Shown piece after piece: positions 8,605-16,600 of a stretch of 49,354 nucleotides of DNA. Under the pieces are notes generated by a model. The model saw only the letters and a program-made list of their open reading frames with translations, was not told the origin of the DNA and ran no database searches. The stretch comes from Flavobacterium sp. (GTDB lineage Bacteria > Bacteroidota > Bacteroidia > Flavobacteriales > Flavobacteriaceae), in NCBI RefSeq assembly GCF_039595935.1, contig NZ_JBCNKR010000007.1, positions 1 through 49,354 on the forward strand, given 5' to 3'. The translations under genes and the position numbers were made by a program. Positions within the stretch are counted from its first letter, which is position 1. Each line of letters starts with the position of its first letter.

Positions 8605-10305
8605 TTACCAGAATTTAACGTACAATGCTACTATAATCAGTAATGTAATTACAATTAAAACTGTTGTTTGTGGTTTTACTTTAAACATTTCAGAATCTAT
8701 TTCAAAAGCTTTTGGATTTACTTTTGGTCCGGCAAAACTGATTCCAATCATGGCTAACATGGTAAAGAAGAATGATAATCCCATACAAATGTGGAAAGGA
8801 ATTTCGTACACAGGAACACCGCCTATAACTTTTCCAGTAGGCCATGCGGTATATAGCAAAGTGTCGTTTCCAAATAAAGCCGGAGCATATTCGTTGAATA
8901 ATACAGATAAAAGAAATCCTAAAATTACCCCAACAATAGCGGCAGTTCCAGTAGTTCTTTTCCAGAACATACCAAGGAAGAACATAGCGAAAACTCCAGG
9001 ACTAATGAAACCAGTGTATTTTTGAATGAATGTGAATCCACCTTCTCCTCCAATTCCAAGAAGGTCATTCCATGTAAATAAAACAGCTAAAAGCATTGCG
9101 GTAAAAACAGCGATTCGACCAATGTTTACCTGTTTTTTTTCGCCAGCTTCTTTTTGAATATATTTTTTGTGAACATCTAAAGTATAAATAGTAGAGATAC
9201 TGTTTACTTTTCCAGCTAATGAAGCTACAATTGCAGCAGTTAATGCCGCAACAGAAAGTCCTTTAAGGCCTGTTGGAAGAAACGTTAACACAGCGGAATA
9301 AGCTCCATCTTTTCCTCCAACTAATTGTGGTAAATGACCGTCTTTGTATAAAACAAAAGCTGCGATTCCAGGAAGCATTACAATTAAAGGCATTAATAAT
9401 TTTAACATACCAGCAAATAAAATTCCTGTACGAGCCGTTTGTAAATCTGCTCCAAGCGCTCTTTGTGTAATGTATTGATTACATCCCCAGTAATTTAAGT
9501 TGATGATCCAGATACCTGCAAGGTAAGACATCAAACCTGGGAAAGTTAAATATTTATTGATTTCAAGTTGAGATGAAGTTGCGGTTGGTCTTGGTATAAT
9601 CATTTTGAAATGTTCAGGAGCTTCTCTCATTAAAACTTTAAAACCTGCAATTGCATTTTCTCCAACTCCAAAAGCACTCCCAACAGTTGTAAGCGCAATG
9701 TAAGAAGTTACTAAACCTCCAATGATTAAAACCGCAACCTGAATAACATCTGTATAAGCCACAACCTTCATTCCTCCAAGAGAAATAAATAAGGCAAACA
9801 CAGCCAGACCAATCATAATAATGTGAAGATATCCTCCTCCCGCCAGACCGTCAATAGCAACTGCACCTAAATATAGAATAGAAGTTAAGTTTACAAAAAC
9901 ATATAAAAACAGCCAGAATACCGCCATAATCAACGCAGTCGATTCGTTGTAACGTGTTTTTAAAAATTGAGGCATAGTATATATCTTATTTTTAAGATAT
10001 ACCGGAATAAACCAAACGGCTACAATAATTAAAGCAACAGCAGCAAGCCATTCATAAGCAGCAACGGCGATTCCTAAAAAGAAACCTTCACCGCTCATTC
10101 CGATGAATTGTTCTGCTGAAATGTTTGATGCAATTAACGAAGCTCCAATTGCCCACCAGGTTAAATTTCCTTCTGCAAGAAAATATGCCTTAGCATCGTG
10201 CTCATCTTGTTTACGTTTGCGATAAACGGTGTAACCGTAGACAGATACTACGATGAAATAAATAATAAAAACCGCATAATCTGCGAGTGCGAGGTTTGAC
10301 TTCAT
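8605..10305 (-). CDS. Na+/sugar symporter (SSS family, SGLT-like)
   Basis: A 566-residue inner-membrane protein with about 14 hydrophobic segments and solute:sodium symporter features: an N-terminal DYAVFIIYFIVV helix, the ASLIASNISAEQFIGMSGEGF block around 56-76 typical of SGLT proteins, and a late single helix at the C-terminus. It would import galactose, arabinose or glucose with sodium. It is the last gene of the galactose operon, 247 bases after galT, suggesting galactose as a substrate. The adjacent arabinan locus has no other inner-membrane transporter in view, so it may also import arabinose. Confidence 0.9.
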   Translation of the reverse strand: MKSNLALADYAVFIIYFIVVSVYGYTVYRKRKQDEHDAKAYFLAEGNLTWWAIGASLIASNISAEQFIGMSGEGFFLGIAVAAYEWLAAVALIIVAVWFIPVYLKNKIYTMPQFLKTRYNESTALIMAVFWLFLYVFVNLTSILYLGAVAIDGLAGGGYLHIIMIGLAVFALFISLGGMKVVAYTDVIQVAVLIIGGLVTSYIALTTVGSAFGVGENAIAGFKVLMREAPEHFKMIIPRPTATSSQLEINKYLTFPGLMSYLAGIWIINLNYWGCNQYITQRALGADLQTARTGILFAGMLKLLMPLIVMLPGIAAFVLYKDGHLPQLVGGKDGAYSAVLTFLPTGLKGLSVAALTAAIVASLAGKVNSISTIYTLDVHKKYIQKEAGEKKQVNIGRIAVFTAMLLAVLFTWNDLLGIGGEGGFTFIQKYTGFISPGVFAMFFLGMFWKRTTGTAAIVGVILGFLLSVLFNEYAPALFGNDTLLYTAWPTGKVIGGVPVYEIPFHICMGLSFFFTMLAMIGISFAGPKVNPKAFEIDSEMFKVKPQTTVLIVITLLIIVALYVKFW

Positions 10306-10552
10306 TGGTAATAGTATTTTAGATAATTAGTATAGGTGATTGTTTAAGTTAAAGTTTGAAATTAATATTTATGTGGTTTAATGTCTTTAAAAATGAAATA
10401 TGTGTTTTTATTCTGTTATTTTTTTATTAAAACAAGAACGAAAGCCAAATTTAAAATAAAAACTGAAAAAACAACTATTTTAAATGTGTTATTTACATTT
10501 ATAAGCGGATAATTCTGTTAAATTTTTAAATTACAGGTTTTAGCGTAAAATT

Positions 10553-11614
10553 TTAGTCAATTTTTACTGCAATTTTGTAATGTACTTCAGATTGTTGCCT
10601 TAAAATTTCAGCACTTTTTTCCGGAGTAATATCTCTTTGCGATTCTCCCATCATTTCGTAACCAACCATGAATTTTTTTACAGTTGCAGAACGAAGCAAA
10701 GGCGGATAAAAATGCATATGAAAATGCCATTCAGGATGATCAAAACCATCTGTTGGTGCTTGGTGAATTCCTGATGAATACGGAAATGAAGTATTGAATA
10801 AATTATCGTATTTGATTGTTAACTGCTTTAAAATTTTGGCATAAGCCGAAACCTCTTCAGCTGTAAAATCAGTTATTTTACTGATGGCTCTTTTGCTTAC
10901 AATCATAGTTTCATACGGCCAGATTGCCCAAAACGGAACCAGTGCAACAAAATGTTCGTTTTCGATTACAATTCTAACTTCGGCTTTTAATTCGGCCTGA
11001 ACGTAATCTTCTAATAAAGTTCTTCGGTTTTTATCGTAATATGATTTTAAGCTGTTATGTGTTTTTTCAACCTGAGTCGGCAGTGAGGACTGTGCCCAGA
11101 TTTGTCCGTGCGGGTGAGGGTTGCTGCAGCCCATAACACTTCCTTTATTTTCAAAAATCTGAACGTGGTTGATGTATTTAATATTTCCTAAATCGGTATA
11201 TTCTTTTTGCCAGGTTTTTACAATGTTTTCAATATCCGAAACTTCCATTTCCGGAAGCGTAAGATCGTGTCTTGGTGAAAAACAAACCACTCTCGAAATT
11301 CCCTGTTCTGGTTTTGCCTTAAAAAATGTGTGCTTGATGTCTTCCTCAAAAATAATTTCATCCTGTTTTAGGGCAGCAAAATCATTGTCGAATACAAAAC
11401 TGTTTTTGTATGCGGGATTATGTACACCATTTGCACGAACATTTCCCGGACATAAATAACATTCAGGATCGTGTTTTGGAAGTGATTCTGTAGAAATAGT
11501 TTCATTTTGTCCCTGCCACGGACGTTTTGCACGATGAGGTGAAACCAAAACCCATTCATTAATTAAGGGATTAAAACGTCTGTGCGGATCTTCGTTAATG
11601 TCAAAATTTTTCAT
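10553..11614 (-). CDS. galT: Galactose-1-phosphate uridylyltransferase
   Basis: A 353-residue HIT-superfamily enzyme of the Leloir pathway that swaps UMP between UDP-glucose and galactose-1-phosphate. The nucleophile His169 is in NPHPHGQIW (165-173). Cys52 and Cys55 in ECYLCPG are the usual N-terminal metal ligands, and a C-terminal H-x-H-x-H pattern (WHFHMHFYPP) is present. It lies 16 bases after galK on the same strand. Confidence 0.97.
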   Translation of the reverse strand: MKNFDINEDPHRRFNPLINEWVLVSPHRAKRPWQGQNETISTESLPKHDPECYLCPGNVRANGVHNPAYKNSFVFDNDFAALKQDEIIFEEDIKHTFFKAKPEQGISRVVCFSPRHDLTLPEMEVSDIENIVKTWQKEYTDLGNIKYINHVQIFENKGSVMGCSNPHPHGQIWAQSSLPTQVEKTHNSLKSYYDKNRRTLLEDYVQAELKAEVRIVIENEHFVALVPFWAIWPYETMIVSKRAISKITDFTAEEVSAYAKILKQLTIKYDNLFNTSFPYSSGIHQAPTDGFDHPEWHFHMHFYPPLLRSATVKKFMVGYEMMGESQRDITPEKSAEILRQQSEVHYKIAVKID

Positions 11615-11630
11615 TGTGTTGTGTGTGGTA

Positions 11631-12791
11631 TTAAAGTAATGTTGTTCCGTTTGAGATTTTTACGTCATAAAATTTTAATTGAATCCCAAATGTATCTAAA
11701 TAAAGATTTGAAAACTTACTTTTTACCTCATTTTCATGTCCTTTTTTAATTAAATTTATAGTACAGCCTCCAAAACCGCCTCCCATAACGCGAGAACCTA
11801 TAATGGCGTCGTCTGCTTTTGCAGTGTCTACAAGCATGTCCAGCTCAGCGCAGCTTACTTCATATTCCTGCGATAAACCATAATGCGTTTCAAAAAGCAA
11901 TTGTCCTAAAAGTTCTATATCACCGTTATCAAGTGCTTCGCAGGCTTTTATAACTCGGTTAATTTCTTTTACAACAAAATGAACTCTTTTAAAAACTGTT
12001 TCATTCATTTTATCCTGAATGCTTAAAAGCTGCTCTTCAGAACAGTCTCTGAAACTTTTTACTTCAGGGAAATTTTCTTTAATAATCGCTAAACCTTGTT
12101 CACACTCAATTCTGCGCGTGTTATATTCAGATGTAAAAAGAGAATGTTTTACATTACTATCCATCAAAATCAATGAATAATCTTTAAAATCGGCATTATG
12201 ATATTCAAAATCAAGCGTGTTGCAATCAAGTTTTATAACCTTATTTTCAAGACCGTGAACACTCGAAAACTGATCCATAATTCCGCAGTTAATACCAACC
12301 CAGTGTTCTGCTTTTTGTCCTAATAATGCTATTTTAACTTTCTCAATTTTTAAATCAAAAAGTTGTTTAATTCCGAAAATCATTCCGCATTCTAAAGCCG
12401 CAGAAGAAGACAATCCAGAACCAACCGGAATATTACTGCTAAAAACACAGTTGAAACCATCAAACGAAAATCCTTTATCCTGCAATTGTTTGATAACGCC
12501 GCGAATGTAATTTGTCCAAACAGCTTCGCTTAGTTTTACTTCTTCGGTTAAATCAATTTCAAATTCTTCATTTAAATCAATGGCAATGATTTTTGATTTT
12601 TTAGAATTACTTTTTTCAAAAGCAAAACAAATCACTTTATCAATCGCGGCTGGCAGAACATAACCGTCATTATAGTCAATATGTTCTCCGATAATATTAA
12701 TTCTTCCCGGAGAAAGGACTACTTTTTCTGGCTTAGAGCCGAATGATTTCTCAAAAAAAGCAGTCGTATTTTGTATTAAAATGTCATTCAT
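11631..12791 (-). CDS. galK: Galactokinase
   Basis: A 386-residue GHMP kinase that phosphorylates galactose at C1. The galactokinase signature GRINIIGEHIDYNDGYVLP starts at residue 29, the ATP loop PVGSGLSSSAALE is near 121-133, and the late GGGFGGC motif is near 350. It is preceded by the mutarotase and followed closely by galT, so substrate anomerisation, phosphorylation and uridylyl transfer are encoded together. Confidence 0.97.
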   Translation of the reverse strand: MNDILIQNTTAFFEKSFGSKPEKVVLSPGRINIIGEHIDYNDGYVLPAAIDKVICFAFEKSNSKKSKIIAIDLNEEFEIDLTEEVKLSEAVWTNYIRGVIKQLQDKGFSFDGFNCVFSSNIPVGSGLSSSAALECGMIFGIKQLFDLKIEKVKIALLGQKAEHWVGINCGIMDQFSSVHGLENKVIKLDCNTLDFEYHNADFKDYSLILMDSNVKHSLFTSEYNTRRIECEQGLAIIKENFPEVKSFRDCSEEQLLSIQDKMNETVFKRVHFVVKEINRVIKACEALDNGDIELLGQLLFETHYGLSQEYEVSCAELDMLVDTAKADDAIIGSRVMGGGFGGCTINLIKKGHENEVKSKFSNLYLDTFGIQLKFYDVKISNGTTLL

Positions 12792-12808
12792 TATATTGTA
12801 ATAGGTAG

Positions 12809-13864
12809 TTAGTTTATATTTTCAAATTTGTAAACCGTTTTCTGAATATATTCTTCGCCTTTTTTCAAAACCGAATTCGGAAAATGTGCCTGATTTGGAG
12901 CGTCTGGGAAATTTTGGGTTTCAAAACAAATTCCGCTTGTTTTATGATAAACAGCATCATTTTTTCCTTTCAAAACATCAAAACAATTTCCTCCTACATA
13001 TATATGTACACTTGGCTGATCCGTATAAACGCTCATTTTCAAATTGTTTTTTGAGCTCGATAAAACGGCAGCAGCAGTATTGGTCTGATCAATTACAAAA
13101 GAATTATCGATAGATGCCGGACAATTTTTCCCAGATCTAAAATCAAATTCGTGATTGGTTAAATCAATAAATTTTCCAGTTGGAATATTTTTGCTGTCAG
13201 TTTCTAACATTTTTTCGGCATCAATAAAAACCTTTTGATTTAAGACACTTGTGTCGTGTCCGTCAAGATTGAAATAACTATGATGCGTTAAATTTATAAT
13301 CGTATCTTCTGTAGAAACCGCTTTATACTCTAATTTCAATTCATTTTCTTCTGTCAGAGTATAAGTCAAATCAACATGCAATTCTCCCGGATAATTCTCC
13401 TCTAAATTTTCACTTACAAGACTAAATGTTATTGAAGGGTTTTCTCCCAAAGTCTGGTTGGTAACGTTCCATACTTTTTTCCCAAAACCAATATTTCCAC
13501 CATGCAGAGAATTTCCATTATTGTTTTTGGACAATTCATATGTTTTTCCATTTAAAGAAAAAGTTCCGTTATGGATTCTTCCCGCGTAACGGCCGACAGT
13601 TGTTCCAAAATAAGGCGCACTTGGCAGTAAATAAGATTCTAAATACGAAGAAACAGAATCGAAACCTAAAACAACATCAACAAGATTTCCGTTTGAAAGC
13701 GGAATTTGTAAAGATGTTACAGTCGCTCCATAATTAATAATCTCCACTTTCATACCATTTTTGTTCGATAATTCGAAAGAAAGAATTTCGTTATTATCTG
13801 GCATGAAACCAAAGGATTTAGAATTATAAGTTTCGTTTAAATGCGATTTATGTTTTATTTCCAT
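12809..13864 (-). CDS. galM: Aldose 1-epimerase (mutarotase), cytoplasmic
   Basis: A mutarotase of about 351 residues that interconverts alpha and beta galactose for the kinase. The fold's key residues appear in GRYAGRI, NNGNSLHGG, LTHHSYFNLDG (catalytic His) and late CFETQNFPDAPN (catalytic Glu). I choose the ATG at 13864 (MEIKHKSH) because the 13 codons above it overlap the divergent promoter and have no family similarity. There is no signal peptide, unlike the second mutarotase at 36356. It is the first gene of the galactose operon. Confidence 0.93.
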   Translation of the reverse strand: MEIKHKSHLNETYNSKSFGFMPDNNEILSFELSNKNGMKVEIINYGATVTSLQIPLSNGNLVDVVLGFDSVSSYLESYLLPSAPYFGTTVGRYAGRIHNGTFSLNGKTYELSKNNNGNSLHGGNIGFGKKVWNVTNQTLGENPSITFSLVSENLEENYPGELHVDLTYTLTEENELKLEYKAVSTEDTIINLTHHSYFNLDGHDTSVLNQKVFIDAEKMLETDSKNIPTGKFIDLTNHEFDFRSGKNCPASIDNSFVIDQTNTAAAVLSSSKNNLKMSVYTDQPSVHIYVGGNCFDVLKGKNDAVYHKTSGICFETQNFPDAPNQAHFPNSVLKKGEEYIQKTVYKFENIN

Positions 13865-13918
13865 ATAAAATTTGCCAATAATGAAATCCAAAAATAAAAA
13901 CATTTCTTTATTTTTACA

Positions 13919-13935
13919 TACCAGTACCTACCAGT
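13919..13935. promoter_or_regulatory. Candidate GntR operator, repeated TACCAGT
   Basis: TACCAGT occurs at 13919-13925 and again at 13929-13935, between galM and the divergent regulator gene. The same pattern also appears inside the regulator gene near 14444 as CTACCAGTAGG. The promoter position and duplication make it a plausible operator, but the DNA specificity is inferred only. Confidence 0.4.
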
Positions 13936-13967
13936 TTTTGTATATTGCACAAAATTTCAGTTTTCTT

Positions 13968-14966
13968 ATGAATATAATTTCGATTCAAAATAACATTGGC
14001 CTGCCAAAATATAAGCAGATAATTCTTTCAATAGAAAAAGCAATTGAAGAAGAAAAATTGATAAAAGGCGATCACCTTCCGTCAGTAAATAAAGTCTGTC
14101 TGGCGTTTTCACTATCTCGTGATACGGTTTTGCTGGCGTATGAAGAACTCAAAAAAAGAGGAATTATTTACGCCATTCCGGGAAAGGGATATTACGTTAA
14201 AAGCGTTGAAATCACTATAAAACAAAAGATTTTTTTACTTTTTGATGAGCTGAATATTTTCAAAGAAGATATTTATAATTCGTTTTTAAATAATATTGGA
14301 AAAAATGTTCAGGTAGATATTTTCTTTCATCATTTCAATAGTCAGGTTTTTCAGAAGCTTATAAATGACAGTAACGGAAATTACACCAAATACATTTTGA
14401 TGCCGACGAATTTAAAAGATATTCTTCCTTCTATAAAAACCCTACCAGTAGGTGACGTAATTATACTGGATCAGACGAATCCGGATTTAAAATTGTATCC
14501 GGCAATTTATCAAAATCACCAAAAAGATATTTTTCAGGGGTTGAAAAAAGGAAGAGAAAGATTGAATAAATACAAAAAACTCATTTTAATTTTTCCGGGA
14601 TTTAGAGAACCACTCGGAATGAAACTGGGTTTTGAAGATTTTTGTGCTGAATATCATTTCGAGTCTGAAATTATAACGGAGTTTACAAACAGAGAAATTA
14701 CCGAAGGCGATTTGTACATAATTCCAAACGATCGTGATTTAGTTCGCGTAATTGAAAATGCGAGAGATAAAAACCTGAAACTGGGAACTGATTTTGGAAT
14801 TATATCTTATAATGAAACGCCGCTGAAAAAAATTGCGGCAAACGGAATTACAACTATTTCAACTCATTTTGAAGGCATGGGAAAAATTTTAGCCGAAATG
14901 GTTTTGAAAGGAAAAAAAGAACAAATCGAAAACAAATCATCTTTGATTATGCGAAATTCTCTTTAA
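13968..14966 (+). CDS. GntR-family regulator with LacI-type sugar-binding domain
   Basis: I start at the ATG at 13968 (MNIISIQNNIGLPKYKQ), because GntR proteins begin a few residues before the K-Y-x-Q-I segment; the upstream in-frame codons lie in the promoter. The result is a 332-residue protein. The winged helix covers roughly residues 10-75 and includes LPSVNKVCLAFSLSRDTVLLAYEEL and a GKGYYV wing. The rest resembles a periplasmic-binding-protein-like ligand domain, with FGIISYNETPLKKIA and GITTIS near the end. It is divergent from galM-galK-galT-symporter and probably represses that operon until galactose binds. The ligand is inferred from context. Confidence 0.88.
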   Translation: MNIISIQNNIGLPKYKQIILSIEKAIEEEKLIKGDHLPSVNKVCLAFSLSRDTVLLAYEELKKRGIIYAIPGKGYYVKSVEITIKQKIFLLFDELNIFKEDIYNSFLNNIGKNVQVDIFFHHFNSQVFQKLINDSNGNYTKYILMPTNLKDILPSIKTLPVGDVIILDQTNPDLKLYPAIYQNHQKDIFQGLKKGRERLNKYKKLILIFPGFREPLGMKLGFEDFCAEYHFESEIITEFTNREITEGDLYIIPNDRDLVRVIENARDKNLKLGTDFGIISYNETPLKKIAANGITTISTHFEGMGKILAEMVLKGKKEQIENKSSLIMRNSL

Positions 14967-15060
14967 TATTTTCATTTCTGAATTTTGTGAAAAGCATTGC
15001 ATATATCACACCTAAACCTCTTTTTGTTTAAAAAATAGATTATAAATTAATAAAAAACTA

Positions 15061-15260
15061 TTTGTTGTTTTTAAACCATTATTTTGTTTACATTTGCAAA
15101 TGTAAATTTCACACTTATTAATTGTTTTTATCGATTAGTGTTCATAATAATCGTATAGATGCAAGGTTAAAAGATGAAAAATAATTTGTTTATTTTTTTT
15201 AATAGTAGTTTTATTGAAGAAAAAACCCTGAAAGTTGTGGATTTCAGGGTTTTGTTTTTT
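15061..15260 (+). ncRNA. Candidate arabinose-controlled small RNA or small-peptide transcript
   Basis: The 374-base gap after the GntR gene has a good Bacteroidota promoter: TTG boxes at 15062-15067 and TACATTTG at 15089-15096. It is followed at once by a box shared with the susC leader (CAAATGTAA 15097-15105, ACACTTATTAA 15111-15121). About 120 bases later a strong terminator begins at 15222. The transcript would contain a possible 29-codon frame from 15175 (MKNNLFIFFNSS...) that overlaps the terminator, so it may be non-coding. Confidence 0.45.
15222..15260 (+). terminator. Rho-independent terminator
   Basis: AAAACCCTGAAA and TTTCAGGGTTTT form a stem at 15222-15253, followed by a T-run. 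The upstream gene on this strand stops about 250 bases earlier, so it probably ends the short transcript starting near 15100. Confidence 0.8.
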
Positions 15261-15266
15261 TAGTAT

Positions 15267-15334
15267 TTAGCCACAGATTAAAAGGATTTACACAGATTAA
15301 AAAAATCATTTTAATTCTTTTAATCTGTGGCTAA
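15267..15334. repeat. 18-bp perfect inverted repeat TTAGCCACAGATTAAAAG
   Basis: The arms at 15267-15284 and 15317-15334 are exact inverses, with a third partial copy (ACACAGATTAA) in the spacer. A close relative lies at 25758-25801. This is a dispersed intergenic palindrome, not a terminator, because it follows one. Confidence 0.75.
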
Positions 15335-15340
15335 ACTTTT

Positions 15341-16030
15341 TTATAAATTCAGTACAAAATCGTTAAGTAATTTCTCTTCGTACTTTTCTTTATTAAAAGT
15401 GTATAAATAAGATCCTTTTCGGGACGACTGCATGTCTTTTTCATCCAGTTTATTCAGGATTTCAAGAGAATTTATTTTACTGATAAAATTTCTCTTATCT
15501 AATTCCTTGCTTAAAATTGCTTCATATAATTCTAAAAGCTGACGCATAGTGAATTTTTCCGGAAGCAATTCAAATCCAATTGGTTTAATCGATGTTTTAT
15601 AACGAAGTCTTTTTATGGCATTTTGAACCATTTCATTATGGTCAAAAATTAAATGTGGCGCATCATTAATTGGAAACCATTCTGCATGATAATTTTTAAT
15701 TAGTTCGGCATTATGATTTTCGATATTAATTAAAGCAAAATAAGAAACCGAAATAGTTCTTTCAACAGGGTCACGATCAATTTCACTGTAAGCATATAAC
15801 TGCTCCATGTATATATCGTTTAAACCTGTATATGTATTTAAAATTCTAATCGCTGCATCGTCTAAAACTTCGTCGCGTTTTAAAAATCCTCCAATCAAAG
15901 ACCATTTTCCTTTTTCAGGTTCAAAATCTCTTTTAATTAAAAGTATTTTCAAGCCTTCATTGTCGAATCCAAAAATAATACAATCTACCGCCAGTAAAAC
16001 CTTATCAGCAGTGCTATAACTGTTTAGCAT
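15341..16030 (-). CDS. araR: Nudix-type transcriptional regulator (AraR-like)
   Basis: A 229-residue protein with an N-terminal Nudix domain (about 8-140) and a C-terminal winged helix (about 150-225, FTMRQLLELYEAIL). The Nudix box starts at Gly48 and keeps Glu54 and Arg62, but the catalytic glutamates are Ile63, Thr66 and Tyr67. It is therefore expected to bind ligand without hydrolysis, like the NrtR/AraR regulators of Bacteroidota that sense L-arabinose. It sits upstream of and divergent from the arabinan SusC gene. Repeated ACACTTA elements in the shared promoter region are candidate operators. Confidence 0.85.
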   Translation of the reverse strand: MLNSYSTADKVLLAVDCIIFGFDNEGLKILLIKRDFEPEKGKWSLIGGFLKRDEVLDDAAIRILNTYTGLNDIYMEQLYAYSEIDRDPVERTISVSYFALINIENHNAELIKNYHAEWFPINDAPHLIFDHNEMVQNAIKRLRYKTSIKPIGFELLPEKFTMRQLLELYEAILSKELDKRNFISKINSLEILNKLDEKDMQSSRKGSYLYTFNKEKYEEKLLNDFVLNL

Positions 16031-16600
16031 ATTTAATATTTTATTGGTAAAGATATAAACTTCCTGATTTGTTTCATAATTTATTAATGTAGATTTTACA
16101 CTTACACAAATAACACTTCAAAAATAGAGTTAAAAAAATCACTTTTTGCACAAAAGTAACATTCATTTTTCTTTTTTATGATTTTTTTAGGTCGAAAACA
16201 GGATATTACAGGATGGTTTTTTGAAAAAAAGTTTAAAAACACATCAAAAACTCATTATTTTAAATAGGTTTTTATTTACAAAAATAAATTTTTTTAGTAT
16301 TCAAATAATTAAAAAACAGCTTATTTCAGGTTTTTTTAGAACATGTCTTTTTTTGATTAAAAATAGACATTTTGCCAAAAAGTGTAGTTTTTACACAATT
16401 AACTCGTCAAAAATAGTAAAATTTTGAAAAAAACAACAAATTTTTAAATGTTTATATTACACTTAAATTACGATATGTGTTTTTTTTCAGTTGTTTTTTT
16501 GCCATATTAATTTGTTTTTGAGGTTTTTTTTTAGTTAAATTTACAAATGTAAGATTAACACTTATTAACTATCACTAAAACCAACCTTAAACAAACCAGT
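16031..16600. promoter_or_regulatory. araR-susC intergenic region with candidate operators
   Basis: This 570-base A/T-rich gap holds no credible gene. Near araR, ACACTTA occurs at 16098-16104 and ACACTT at 16113-16118. Near susC a promoter-like pair is TTTG at 16511-16514 and TAAATTTA at 16536-16543, followed by CAAATGTAA (16544-16552) and ACACTTATTAA (16558-16568). These last two blocks match, with identical 14-base phase, those at 15097 and 15111. The middle part is poly-T/poly-A rich with nothing else recognisable. Confidence 0.55.

Noticed and set aside
16221..16427. 68-codon frame between araR and susC
   Set aside because: Extremely A/T-biased, mostly Phe/Lys/Ile, no start signal and overlaps the regulatory region.
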